Shown: positions 35,477 to 44,303 of the stretch, piece after piece
How the letters are laid out: the number at the start of each line of letters is the position of its first letter
Numbering within the stretch: the first letter of the stretch is position 1
Assembly (NCBI GenBank): GCA_963752605.1
Contig: CAVVYW010000006.1
Coordinates: 496,001-560,000, forward strand
Length of the DNA stretch: 64,000 nucleotides
DNA from: CAVVYW01 sp963752605
Lineage (GTDB): Bacteria > Actinomycetota > Thermoleophilia > Solirubrobacterales > 70-9
Reading direction: 5' to 3'
The notes under the pieces: model-generated
Database searches by the model: none
What the model was told of the DNA's origin: nothing
The model's input: only the letters and a program-made list of their open reading frames with translations
Translations under genes and position numbers: made by a program

Positions 35477-35590
35477 ATGAGGTACCTCTTCATGCGACTG
35501 AGCTGTGTCCTGCATGGGCACGATTGGCGCCAGACCAGCAGCCCGTTCGGGAACCATGCGCGCTGCTGGCGCTGCTACCTCGCCCGGTAG
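35477..35590 (+). CDS. small Cys/His-rich protein (37 aa)
   Basis: Short frame with one hydrophobic/basic start (RYLFMRLS) and the pattern C-x3-H-x-H-D-W ... C-x2-C (CVLHGHDW, RCWRCYLAR). It resembles small zinc-ribbon-like proteins found in actinobacteria. The Trp and Cys spacing suggest metal binding. Expression is not shown and the 78-bp upstream gap has no clear promoter. Confidence 0.45.
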   Translation: MRYLFMRLSCVLHGHDWRQTSSPFGNHARCWRCYLAR

Positions 35591-35597
35591 GCGCGCC

Positions 35598-36344
35598 CTA
35601 GCCTCGCTCGGCTGACTCCAGGAACGCCACGAGGCGCTCGTTGTAAGGCGCGCCGGTGTGCGGGATCGTGTGCCCGCGCCCCGTGATCACGATCCGCTCC
35701 GCGTCGAGACGCTCCGCCAGCGCGTCGCACACGGCCTCGAACCCCGGGGAGTGCCCGCCGGAGATGATCAGGACGGGGAAACCGGCCGCCGCCAGCCGCT
35801 CGAGCGGGATCTCGGCCTCCCAGGGCGGACGCTCCCGCTTCACCATCTCGGCGCCGCGCGCTAGCCACTCGGGCAGCTCGTCCGGGGTGTCGTGCGAGGA
35901 GCCGGCTCCTGAGCGGAAGAGCCGCAGGAAGACCTCGGTTGGGATCGCGTCCGGGTTCGCGTAGAGGAGTTCGCCGTCGGCGATCATCTCGCCGACCTCC
36001 GGGCGATCGGCGCAGAAGCGGAGCAGCCCCGGCTCCGAGAGCGTGAGCGAGCGGACCGCCTCCGGCCGCTGGGCGGCCGCGAGCATGGCGATCACGGCTC
36101 CGTAGGAGTGGCCGACCAGATGGGCCTCGTCGCCGAGCAGCTCGGCGAACAGGGGGGCCTCCGCCTCGAAGTCGCCGCGCGCGAGCGGGGGGCTGTCGCC
36201 GAACCCAGGCCGGTTGGGGAAGATCAGGGACCAGCGGTCGGCCAGCTCGTGCTGCTTGCGGAAGGTGCGGTCGGCGCCCACCACGCTGCCGTGGACGAAG
36301 AGGACCGGCGGCCCGGTGCCCAACTTGGTGACATCGAGCTCCAC
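35598..36344 (-). CDS. alpha/beta-fold hydrolase
   Basis: A 248-residue soluble alpha/beta hydrolase. The oxyanion region is VLFVHGSVVG, the nucleophile elbow is LVGHSYGAV (Ser about 100), and the His is in ITGRGHTIPHTG; the acid is likely in the segment around ISGGHSPGFEAV. The fold is complete and close to the haloperoxidase/esterase group; the substrate is unknown. It diverges from the GT2 gene, with 37 bp between starts. Confidence 0.88.
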   Translation of the reverse strand: MELDVTKLGTGPPVLFVHGSVVGADRTFRKQHELADRWSLIFPNRPGFGDSPPLARGDFEAEAPLFAELLGDEAHLVGHSYGAVIAMLAAAQRPEAVRSLTLSEPGLLRFCADRPEVGEMIADGELLYANPDAIPTEVFLRLFRSGAGSSHDTPDELPEWLARGAEMVKRERPPWEAEIPLERLAAAGFPVLIISGGHSPGFEAVCDALAERLDAERIVITGRGHTIPHTGAPYNERLVAFLESAERG

Positions 36345-36381
36345 CGGGTCACTCTACGATCCGCGGGTCGTGGCTCCGTCA

Positions 36382-37407
36382 ATGAAGCTCATCATCCAGA
36401 TCCCGTGCCTGAACGAGGAGCAGACCCTGCCGCGCGTGCTGGCCTCCCTGCCCCGCGAGGTGCCCGGCTTCGACCGCGTCGAGTGGCTGGTGATCGACGA
36501 CGGCTCCACCGACCGGACCGGGGAGGTCGCGAAGGAGCACGGTGTCGACCACATCGTGCGGATGGCCACGAACAAGGGCCTCGCCACCGCCTTCCAGGCG
36601 GGCCTCGACGCCGGCCTCAAGCTCGGCGCCGATGTGATCGTCAACACCGACGCCGACAACCAGTACCCGGCGAAGGAGATCCCGCGGCTGGTCGAGCCGA
36701 TCGTCGCCGGGCGCGCGGACATGGTGGTGGGCGACCGTCAGGTGCAGTCGGTCGAGCACTTCAGCCCGACCAAGAAGCTCCTCCAGAGGCTGGGCAGCTG
36801 GGTGGTGCGGGCCGCGTCCGGGACCAGCGTGCCGGACACCACCTCCGGCTTCCGCGCCTACAACCGCGAGGCGGCCCTGCAGCTGATCGTCGTCTCCCGC
36901 TACACCTACACGCTGGAGAGCCTGATCCAGGCGGGGAAGATGCAGGTGGCGATCGAGGACGTCCCGATCGTCCCCAATCGGGTGGACCGGGAGTCGCGGC
37001 TGATCGGGTCCACCTCCTCGTACGTGCGGCGCAACGCGGCCGCGATCTTCCGCGCCTACGTGCTCTACGAGCCGCTGCGCGTCTTCCTGGTCCTCGCCGC
37101 GATCTTCGGCGTCCTCGCCCTCGGCGCATGGACCCCGTTCCTGGCCGACTGGATCCTGAACGGGGACCGCGAGGGCCACATCCAGTCGCTGATCCTGGGC
37201 GCCGTGCTGATGCTGGCGGCGGTGCAGATGTTCGCGCTCGGGATCATCGGCGACGCCCTGGCCGGCCAGCGCACGATCGCCCAGCGGGTCTACGAACGGG
37301 TCAGGAGGCTCGAGCTCGAGGCGGGGGTGGCCCCGTCGAACTACGAGTCTGCGGAGCCGCTCCGCGAGCTGACCGTGGAGACGATCGAAACGGCATCGCG
37401 ATCGTGA
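36382..37407 (+). CDS. family 2 glycosyltransferase (polyprenyl-phosphate type)
   Basis: A 341-residue GT-A enzyme. It has IPCLNEEQTL, VIDDGSTDRTGEVA (DD about 39-40), VNTDADNQYP and DTTSGFRAYNREAAL, followed by two C-terminal TM helices (LRVFLVLAAIFGVLALG and LILGAVLMLAAVQMFALGIIG). This architecture is that of dolichyl-phosphate-glucose/mannose synthases (GtrB/DPM-like) that charge a lipid carrier. It overlaps the methyltransferase GTG and heads a three-gene envelope operon. GTG 36370 is an alternative start. Confidence 0.88.
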   Translation: MKLIIQIPCLNEEQTLPRVLASLPREVPGFDRVEWLVIDDGSTDRTGEVAKEHGVDHIVRMATNKGLATAFQAGLDAGLKLGADVIVNTDADNQYPAKEIPRLVEPIVAGRADMVVGDRQVQSVEHFSPTKKLLQRLGSWVVRAASGTSVPDTTSGFRAYNREAALQLIVVSRYTYTLESLIQAGKMQVAIEDVPIVPNRVDRESRLIGSTSSYVRRNAAAIFRAYVLYEPLRVFLVLAAIFGVLALGAWTPFLADWILNGDREGHIQSLILGAVLMLAAVQMFALGIIGDALAGQRTIAQRVYERVRRLELEAGVAPSNYESAEPLRELTVETIETASRS

Positions 37408-38037
37408 CCGTCGCCGAGGCACAGCGGACCGGCGGCAACGTCTACGACAAGTACTCGACGCCGAATCCGGTCGAGCGCCGGCTGGTCCAGGGGTTCCTCA
37501 CCGAGCTCGACGAGCTGGTGGCGAAAACGGGCGCCCGCGAGGCGCACGAGGTCGGCTGCGGGGAGGGCGAGCTGGCGATGCGACTGGCGAGAGGCGGCCT
37601 GCGGATGCGCGGCACCGACGCGTTCGGTGAGGTGATCGAGGAGGCCCGCGGGCGCGCCCGGGCCGACGCGCTCGAGATCGACTACGAGGCGACCCCGGTG
37701 GAGGAGCTCGATCCGGATCGCCACGCGGCCGAGCTGGTCGTCTGCTGCGAGGTCCTGGAACATCTTTGACGATCCGGGGCGGGCGCTCGAGGTGCTGGCC
37801 GGCCTGGCGAGGCCGTGGCTGATCGCGAGCGTCCCGCGTGAGCCGCTCTGGCGGATGCTCAACATGGCGCGGCTGAAGTACTGGGGTGACCTCGGCAACA
37901 CGCCGGGGCATCTCGGCCACTGGTCGAAGCGCGGCTTCCTGGAGCTGCTCGAGCCCGCCTTCGAGGTGGTCGAGGTGAGGAGCCCGCTGCCCTGGACCAT
38001 GGCGCTCTGCCGCGCCCGTACAATCGCGCGCTCGTGA
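37404..38037 (+). CDS. class I SAM-dependent methyltransferase, one frame break
   Basis: Methyltransferase with the SAM-binding motif HEVGCGEGELAMRLARGG and VVCCEVLEHL. A one-base insertion-type break near 37,762 (EHL/DDPGRALEVLAGL) places the second half (RPWLIASVPREPLWRMLNMARL to TIARS) in another frame. Joined, it is about 210 residues, and the 3' end overlaps the next gene's GTG. Similar genes sit beside GT2 enzymes and polymerising GTs, suggesting methylation of a sugar or lipid (inference). Confidence 0.78.
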
Positions 38038-39797
38038 GGCGCGTGGCCGACGCAATCTCGGCGGTCCGCGCCCGCCCAGGCCTCGCCGCGGTGATCGCGC
38101 TCGGCGTCGCCTGGGGCCTGGCCATCCACTCGATGGGGTGGGCACAGCTTGGCCACTTCGCCCAGGTCCGCGCCTTCGCGGACGGCACCGCCGAGATCGA
38201 CCGCTACCACTGGGAGACCAACGACAAGGGCTACGTCGAAGGCCACTTCTATTCGGTGAAGTCCCCCGGGGTGGCCGGGCTCTCGCTTCCCCTCTATCTG
38301 GCGATCCGCGCGGCGGGCGGCGAGGAGCTTGGGCGCGATGCGGCGGCGAACGCGCGCGAGCCGGCGCACCCGCGCTGGAAACCGGTGGACGTGATCCCGA
38401 TCGAGAATTACGGCTACGACTACGACCTGGGGCGGCAGATCGAGGGCCAGGTGGAGCAGGAGACGCCACTGGTCTGGCCGCTGACGCTGCTCGTCGCCGT
38501 GCTGCCCGCGGTGCTGCTGCTGCTCGGCGTCCGCTGGGCCGCCGACCGGATGGAGCCCGGCTATGGCACCGCCGCCGCGGTGACGCTCGGCCTCTGCACG
38601 ATCGTGATGACCTTCGCCGCCGAGTTCTTCTCGCACGTGATCGCCGCCGGGCTCGGATTCGGCGCCTTCCTGCTGCTGATGCGGGAGCGCGAGCGGCCGC
38701 CCTCGAGGCGGCTCGTCGCCCTCGCCGGCCTGATGGCGGGGCTCGCGGTCACCTTCGAATTCCAGGTGGGGCTGGTCGGGGTGATCCTGTTCGTCTACGC
38801 GCTATCCCGCGCAGGGGACCGGCCGCGGCGCGCCCTGGCCTACGGAGCGGGGGCGGTGGCGGGCGCCTTGCCGATGCTGGCCTTCAACACCTGGGCCCTC
38901 GGAAGCCCCTTCGAGCTGGCATACGGCTACGCGGTTGAGGAGCCCGGCCTGACGGGTCACGACGTGCTCGGGCTGAACAGCGACGGCTTCTTCGGGATCC
39001 AGGCGCCCAACCTGGACAGCGCCGTGGAGCTGCTGCTGGCGAACCGGGGCCTGCTCGTCCTCACTCCCATCGTGGTGATGGGGCTGGTCGGAATCGCGTT
39101 GATGCGCCGGCGCGGCCACCGCGCGGAGGCGAACGTGATCACTGCCATCACAGCGGCCTACTTCCTCTACAACGCCGGCTACTGGCTGCCGATGGGCGGC
39201 GGGACGCCTGGCCCCCGCTTCCTGATCCCAGCGCTTCCCTTCCTTGCGCTCGGCCTCGCCTTCGCCTACCGCCGGTTTCCCTCGCTCACGCTCGGACTGG
39301 CGATTCCATCCGCGGTCTTCATGCTCGCCGGTTCGCTCACCTTCCCGCTGCTGGGAGACCAGGGGACGGGCACCTGGTGGGAGTTCGCGGCCCGCGGGGA
39401 GCTCGAGCACACCCTGTTCACCGCGCTCGGGGTCTCGAACGCCTGGCTCGCGGCGGCGCCGCTGCTCGCCGCCGTCGCGGCCGCGGTGGTGCTCACGGTG
39501 CGGGCGACGCCCAGGACCCCGATCCACGATCTGCGGCCCGCCCTGGCCGCGGTGCTCGCGTGGGCCGCGGTCTCGCTCCTCGGGCCGACCATCGCGGGCA
39601 ACGAGGTGACGCCCCTGAACGGCGACACCGACGCGATCAAGCTGGTCGCGCTCGGGGTCGCCCTCGCGATGGCGACGCTGAGCGCGATCGCGCTGCGGGC
39701 GTGGCTTGCTCAGCGAGCGCTGGAGGCCGCGCCGGTGCCCGCGGAGCCGGAGTCGGGCACGGCCCCGGAGCCGGCGCTCGGCGAGCGGACCAGGTAG
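38034..39797 (+). CDS. multi-spanning membrane glycosyltransferase-like protein (GT39/GT83 style)
   Basis: A 587-residue protein with 10-12 hydrophobic segments. The first extracytoplasmic loop carries the acidic and aromatic ...DRYHWETNDKGYVEGHFYSVKSPGVA, similar to the catalytic loop of GT-C enzymes that use polyprenyl-phosphate sugars. The C-terminus is Pro/Glu-rich. It follows GT2 and methyltransferase genes in one operon, suggesting transfer of the carrier-linked sugar outside the membrane (inference). Its last 88 bp overlap the 3' end of the convergent gene. Confidence 0.75.
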   Translation: MRRVADAISAVRARPGLAAVIALGVAWGLAIHSMGWAQLGHFAQVRAFADGTAEIDRYHWETNDKGYVEGHFYSVKSPGVAGLSLPLYLAIRAAGGEELGRDAAANAREPAHPRWKPVDVIPIENYGYDYDLGRQIEGQVEQETPLVWPLTLLVAVLPAVLLLLGVRWAADRMEPGYGTAAAVTLGLCTIVMTFAAEFFSHVIAAGLGFGAFLLLMRERERPPSRRLVALAGLMAGLAVTFEFQVGLVGVILFVYALSRAGDRPRRALAYGAGAVAGALPMLAFNTWALGSPFELAYGYAVEEPGLTGHDVLGLNSDGFFGIQAPNLDSAVELLLANRGLLVLTPIVVMGLVGIALMRRRGHRAEANVITAITAAYFLYNAGYWLPMGGGTPGPRFLIPALPFLALGLAFAYRRFPSLTLGLAIPSAVFMLAGSLTFPLLGDQGTGTWWEFAARGELEHTLFTALGVSNAWLAAAPLLAAVAAAVVLTVRATPRTPIHDLRPALAAVLAWAAVSLLGPTIAGNEVTPLNGDTDAIKLVALGVALAMATLSAIALRAWLAQRALEAAPVPAEPESGTAPEPALGERTR

Positions 39798-41488
39798 ACG
39801 ACCAGGCCGCCCGAGAGCTGCCGGCGAACCAGCGGCAGCTCCGCGATCGAGGCCGTGGCCGCGTTCGCCTGCGGCGTGCCGGGCGCGCGGTCGGTGTGCA
39901 GGATCACGCTCCTCACACCCAGCTGCAGCAGCAGGGCGACGCTCTGCGGGTCGGGGAAGCTGTCCATCGCTTCGATCGTGTCCTCGGTCAGGTTCGGGAT
40001 CGTGCTGGCGCGTCCGTTGACCAGATCCGAGAACCCGTCGGTGGACCAGAGCAGATAGCGGCGGTTGTCATCCGGCAGCTGGGCGGGAAGGTGGAGCTGG
40101 GGCGCCGGCAGGCTGGCCGTGTTGGCGGGGGGATCGGGAACGGCCGGCTGATCCTGGCGGTCGCCCAGGTCGAAGGGTGCGCCACGTCCCTCGATCACCA
40201 CGGCGGACACGAGGATCGCTGCGAGCAGCCCCGTCGCCAGCGAGGCGCCGCCCGGCCCCACGTCGCGGTCCCTCGTGGCGAGCCAGCCGCGGAGACGGCG
40301 GAAGAGGGACTCGGACCCCGCGGCCGCGAGGAGGGCCAGCGCCAGCGAGGAGAAGGTGACCAACCTGCCCGGGGTGCGGATCGCCTCCCATCCCGGCAGG
40401 ACCTCGTAGAAGACGCGGTATGGCCAGAGGATGCCGTCGTCCTCCTGGAAGCCGAGCGCCAGGACCGAGACCGCGACGACGCCGGCCCCGAGGCCGACGC
40501 GCACCCGCCGGTCGAGGCTTGCCGACCCCAGCCCGACGATCGCGAGGCCGACGATCAGCAGCCCGGGGAAGAGGGTCTTCTCCGGGACGTTCTCGAGGTC
40601 GTCGCGGATCTCGGCCGTCGCGTCCCCCCAGACCAGGTTTTCGTCGGGGGCGGTGATGAAGACCTTGGCCGGACCGGAGAAGGCCTCGACCGCCGAGGGC
40701 GGGCGCTTCGCCTCCGGGTTCTCGTCGGCCACCCTGAGGTAGGGCCTCGCGATCAGCGCCGCGATCGCCACGAACGCGACGGCCCCGAGGACGCCGGCGA
40801 TCACCAGCCGGCGGGTGGGGAGGCGCAGGGGCAGCGGAGGCCTGGCCCGGACGATCCAGGCGACGGTCGCAACGGCCGCGCCGCCCAGCAGGAGATACGC
40901 GAGCGGCAGCCCGAGCGCAAACCCGAGGGAGAGCTGCCACGCGGCGACGAGCCAGCCCGCGAACAGCCACGAGGGCTTCTGCAGTCTCAGCCCTCGGAGG
41001 CCCACCGCCAGACAGAGGGGGATGCCTCCGCTCGAGATCACCTGCATGTGCCCGTCCTGCTCCAGGCGGAAGGGCGCGAAAGCGTACGCCGCGGCCGCCA
41101 CGGCGGAGCCCGGTGGGCCCATGCCGAGCTCGCGGGCGAGCAGATAGGCGCCGATGGCGGCGAGCGCATAGGCGAAGAGGAAGAGCAGGTCGTAGCGGAC
41201 GACCGCGTCGTGAGGGCCGTCGCCGATCAGCCCGGCCGGCGCGTAGCCGATCAGCGCGTCACCGAAGGCCAGGGAATCGTCCACCGGCCAGAACTGGTTC
41301 GCCTGGAAGAAGTCGAGGGGCTGCTCGAGCAGCGCGTGACCGCCCCACGCCACCTGCCACGACTGCGGCAGGGGATCGCCGAGGTCCTTGGGGATCCACT
41401 CGCCGAGGTGGAGCACGAGCGGCCAGTGCATGACCACGGCGAGCAGACACGCAGCGAGAGCCGCCACCAGCAGCTCCCTCGCGGTCAC
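39710..41488 (-). CDS. large membrane protein, GT-C/DUF-type, unknown
   Basis: A 592-residue protein with about 10 TM helices (LLVAALAACLLAVVMHWPLVLHL at the N-terminus, then ALAAIGAYLLARELG, YLLLGGAAVATVAWIV and others) and a soluble C-terminal third (PAQLPDDNRRYLLWSTDGFSD, LGVRSVILHTDRAPG). The layout resembles YfhO-like/GT-C proteins of actinobacteria. GTG 41488 is used, because the frame further upstream belongs to a shadow of pyrE. The C-terminus overlaps the convergent neighbour by 88 bp. Confidence 0.72.
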   Translation of the reverse strand: MTARELLVAALAACLLAVVMHWPLVLHLGEWIPKDLGDPLPQSWQVAWGGHALLEQPLDFFQANQFWPVDDSLAFGDALIGYAPAGLIGDGPHDAVVRYDLLFLFAYALAAIGAYLLARELGMGPPGSAVAAAAYAFAPFRLEQDGHMQVISSGGIPLCLAVGLRGLRLQKPSWLFAGWLVAAWQLSLGFALGLPLAYLLLGGAAVATVAWIVRARPPLPLRLPTRRLVIAGVLGAVAFVAIAALIARPYLRVADENPEAKRPPSAVEAFSGPAKVFITAPDENLVWGDATAEIRDDLENVPEKTLFPGLLIVGLAIVGLGSASLDRRVRVGLGAGVVAVSVLALGFQEDDGILWPYRVFYEVLPGWEAIRTPGRLVTFSSLALALLAAAGSESLFRRLRGWLATRDRDVGPGGASLATGLLAAILVSAVVIEGRGAPFDLGDRQDQPAVPDPPANTASLPAPQLHLPAQLPDDNRRYLLWSTDGFSDLVNGRASTIPNLTEDTIEAMDSFPDPQSVALLLQLGVRSVILHTDRAPGTPQANAATASIAELPLVRRQLSGGLVVYLVRSPSAGSGAVPDSGSAGTGAASSAR

Positions 41489-41502
41489 CTCCGATCGTCC
41501 GA

Positions 41503-42081
41503 TCAGCGGTCCGGGCGCTCCGGGTAGAGCTCGTCGATCGTGACCAGGGCGCGGTACGGCGCGTCCGCCGCCGAGGAGATCGCCTCTCCGCCACCCGCCA
41601 GCCGGTCGACGACAGCGGCGACGCCCGCTATCTCGAGGCCCTCCTCCCGGATCCGCTCGATCGCGGCCACGGTGGAGCCTCCGGTGGTCACGACGTCCTC
41701 GACCACCAGGCACTTGGTGCCGGGCGCCAGCTCCGGGCCCTCGATCCAGCGGTGCAGTCCGTGCTCCTTGCGCTCCTTCCTCACGAAGAACCCCACGAGG
41801 TCCGCGCCGCGCTCTGCCGCGATCGCGGCACAGGCGAGCGGATCTGCCCCCATCGTCATCCCGCCCACGGCGCCGGCGCTCCACTCCTCGGCCTGGTCGG
41901 CCAGCAGCGCGCCAACTGCACGGAAGGCGGCCGGGCGGAGCACGGCGCGCTTCGCGTCCACGTAGTACTGCGCCGTCTTCCCCGAGGTCAGGGTGACCTC
42001 GCCGATCACCAGGGCGTGCTCGCGCAACTCGGCGAGCAGCGTCTTCAGCGCCTTGTCGAGGTCCGCGGCCACGGCGGCCAT
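41503..42081 (-). CDS. pyrE: orotate phosphoribosyltransferase
   Basis: A 192-residue enzyme forming OMP from orotate and PRPP in pyrimidine synthesis. The PRPP-binding loop VVEDVVTTGGSTVAAI, TSGKTAQYYVDAKRAVLRP at the N-terminus and GGMTMGADPLACA are all diagnostic. It stands apart from other pyr genes and lies 14 bp upstream of the large membrane protein gene. Confidence 0.94.
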   Translation of the reverse strand: MAAVAADLDKALKTLLAELREHALVIGEVTLTSGKTAQYYVDAKRAVLRPAAFRAVGALLADQAEEWSAGAVGGMTMGADPLACAAIAAERGADLVGFFVRKERKEHGLHRWIEGPELAPGTKCLVVEDVVTTGGSTVAAIERIREEGLEIAGVAAVVDRLAGGGEAISSAADAPYRALVTIDELYPERPDR

Positions 42082-42096
42082 CCTAGGGACGCGCGG

Positions 42097-43005
42097 TTAC
42101 GAGTACGTGTGCATCGGATCCCCGAGGTCGATCCAGTTGTAGATGAAGCGGGAGAACCGGATCGGGTTCCGGACGCAGCCGTGGCTGGCGCGGCCGTTGG
42201 GGACCGAGGCGTAGCCGTGGGTCGCGTAGCCGCCGATGAAGTAGACCGAGAAGTACATCTGCTTCCCGTTGTACCCGGGCTGCTTCAGGTAGAAGCGGTA
42301 GTTGCCCTGGACGGTGGGGGTGCCGCCGGTCCCGGTGGAGACGTGGAAGGTGTGGACGGGCCTCTTGCCCTCGACCAGCGCCATCACCTGCTTGGAGATG
42401 TCAACCTCGACGTGCCTTCCGTCGTCGAAACGCGGCTGGAAGGCGCCATCGCCCTGGAGCAGGGTCCGGAAGATGGACCGCGCATAGCGCTCGCTCCAGC
42501 GCATCCCGTTCACCTTGCGGAAGGCCTTGATCGCGAGGTGGGTCCCGCTCGTCACCCGCCCCCCATTGGTGCCGGTGTGGAAGCCCCGCTCCTGCAGCGA
42601 GCGGTTGAAGAGCCGGGTCATCTTGCCCTTGCGGAGCTTCCTGGGGACGCCGGTGCTGAAGCTGACGCTGGCGGACTGGCCGCCGGTGGTCTTGCCCTCG
42701 ATCAGGTAGCGGCAGCAGGCCTTGACCGCGAACGGGACCTCGAAGGTGCCGTTGGGCTTCGGGGCGACGGTCTTCTTGAAGAGCTCGCGGCCATCGGCGC
42801 TCACCTTGATCTCGACCTGCTCTCCGGGGCTTGGATTCAGGACGAAGCCGCTGACCCTCACCTTCTCGAGCAGGGCCCGGTGCGCACCGCCCTTGCCGAG
42901 GTCGAGCGACAGGTTGGTCGCTGCCGACGAGGCGCTGGGAAGGGCGAGGAGGAGGCCGATCGCGGCGATGAGGACCGCCGCCCGGATGTGGGACCCGCGA
43001 GTCAA
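42097..43005 (-). CDS. exported L,D-transpeptidase (YkuD) with peptidoglycan-binding-like domain
   Basis: A 302-residue secreted wall enzyme. The signal peptide is AAVLIAAIGLLLALPSASSA; a beta-sandwich region (SLDLGKGGAHRALLEKVRVSGFVL) and a PG_binding_1-like helix bundle (GTHLAIKAFRKVNGMRWSERYARSIF) follow. The YkuD catalytic domain carries HGYASVPNGRASHGC (His275, Cys277). It forms 3-3 peptidoglycan cross-links or attaches ligands. The gene order next to pyrE is not informative. Confidence 0.92.
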   Translation of the reverse strand: MTRGSHIRAAVLIAAIGLLLALPSASSAATNLSLDLGKGGAHRALLEKVRVSGFVLNPSPGEQVEIKVSADGRELFKKTVAPKPNGTFEVPFAVKACCRYLIEGKTTGGQSASVSFSTGVPRKLRKGKMTRLFNRSLQERGFHTGTNGGRVTSGTHLAIKAFRKVNGMRWSERYARSIFRTLLQGDGAFQPRFDDGRHVEVDISKQVMALVEGKRPVHTFHVSTGTGGTPTVQGNYRFYLKQPGYNGKQMYFSVYFIGGYATHGYASVPNGRASHGCVRNPIRFSRFIYNWIDLGDPMHTYS

Positions 43006-43054
43006 GGTCGCGAAATTGTGCCCGAAGTGCGCCGAGCGTGCATCGCCCGCGAGG

Positions 43055-44302
43055 TCAGCCGATCAGCGGGCGGAAGACGTCCTCCGCCAGCGGAGAGAGC
43101 GCCAGGGCCAGGCCGTTGTTGAGGACGTGGACCATCACGCAGGGCCAGAGCGAGCCGGTGTAGTCGTAGAGCCAGCAGAGAAGGATGCCGAGGCCGGCCA
43201 GGGGGATGACGGTCGTGATGCCGGTGGGGGCGTGCACCAGGCCGAAGATCAGGCCCGCCACGATCGCGGCCGGCCACAGCGGCCAGCGCCCGCGAAGGCC
43301 GCCGAAGAAGAAGCCCCGGAAGAACAGCTCCTCGCTGAACGGAGCCGCGATTGCGATCAAGGCCACGGCGAGCACCGCGACCAGGACATTCGGGTCTCCG
43401 ACTCCGAGCTCGCCGCTGATGTCCTCCTGCTCGGGCTGCAGGACGAACGCCGAAAAGAGCACCGCCGCGACGAAGTACGCGAACCACGCGCCCAGCGCGA
43501 TCCCGATCATCGAGGGCTTGTACTTCCCGAGACCGAGCCTGCGAAGCGCCTCGCGAATGCGTTCGAACTTCCAGTCGGACGCAACCCCGACGGCGATCAC
43601 AGTGAGCACCAGGGCGAGCAGGGCCTGTGCGGCCAGAATGCCCCCCTTGCTCGCGCTGTCCGGGTCGGCGAGATCGGGGTCGAAGGGCAGGATCAGCAGC
43701 GGGGCGAGAAAGAACGCCAGGAAGAGCCCGCCCAGCAGCCACCACCACGTCTGGGACATGCTCCATGGCACCCCGGGCATACCGGCCGCCGCCGGGCCGG
43801 GGTTGGGGCTCGCGGGCGCGCTCTGCGTGACAGCGGGTCTCGTCGCGGCTGCGGCTGACCCGCGGGCCGCTGCCGAGGTCGTCTTCGGCGCGGTGCGGGC
43901 AACGATGGTCTTGGCCGCCTTGTCCCCCAGTCGTTGCCTGCGATCGGTCCTCGCGATCATCACCCAGCCCACCACGAAGAAGTCGACCAGCCGCAGGATG
44001 TTGCGGACGCTGGTCTGCCTGAGAAAGCTCAGCTTCTCGCCGTCCACCGACCTGACCTCGATCCCCGTCGCGTTCTTTCCGATCGTCTGGCCCCACCGCC
44101 ACTCACAGAACGCGAAGTAGTTGAACCAGAGGGAGAGGAAGACGAGGCCCACGACTATCCCCGCGGTCTCGCTCAGTGCCTCCGCACCCGCGACCAGGTA
44201 GCCGTAGAAGAAGCTGTAGAAGAGCAGCCAGGTGACGTTGTCGAGCAGGGCCGCCAGCGCGCGGCGCCCGAGGCTCGCGTAGACCAACTCGGTCTCGTTC
44301 AT
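43055..44302 (-). CDS. RDD domain - CPBP-type membrane protease fusion
   Basis: A 415-residue membrane protein built from two known modules. Residues 1-135 form an RDD domain (GRRALAALLDNVTWLLF, QTIGKNATGIEVRSVDG, RQRLGDKAAKTIV). A Pro/Ala-rich linker leads to a CPBP/Abi domain from about 175, with the protease motifs SEELFFRGFFFG (EExxxR), FGLVHAP and VMVHVLNNGLAL. CPBP proteins include CAAX-like proteases and immunity proteins. The combination is unusual but reads cleanly in one frame. Confidence 0.88.
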   Translation of the reverse strand: MNETELVYASLGRRALAALLDNVTWLLFYSFFYGYLVAGAEALSETAGIVVGLVFLSLWFNYFAFCEWRWGQTIGKNATGIEVRSVDGEKLSFLRQTSVRNILRLVDFFVVGWVMIARTDRRQRLGDKAAKTIVARTAPKTTSAAARGSAAAATRPAVTQSAPASPNPGPAAAGMPGVPWSMSQTWWWLLGGLFLAFFLAPLLILPFDPDLADPDSASKGGILAAQALLALVLTVIAVGVASDWKFERIREALRRLGLGKYKPSMIGIALGAWFAYFVAAVLFSAFVLQPEQEDISGELGVGDPNVLVAVLAVALIAIAAPFSEELFFRGFFFGGLRGRWPLWPAAIVAGLIFGLVHAPTGITTVIPLAGLGILLCWLYDYTGSLWPCVMVHVLNNGLALALSPLAEDVFRPLIG

Positions 44303-44303
44303 C

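Noticed and set aside
36108..37769. 553-codon + frame over the GT2 and methyltransferase genes
   Set aside because: Its front is out of frame with the well-supported GT2 enzyme; only the last part coincides with the methyltransferase, which starts at GTG 37404.
39710..41884. 724-codon membrane protein starting inside pyrE
   Set aside because: The first 132 codons are a shadow of pyrE without hydrophobic or conserved features; the real start is near 41,488.
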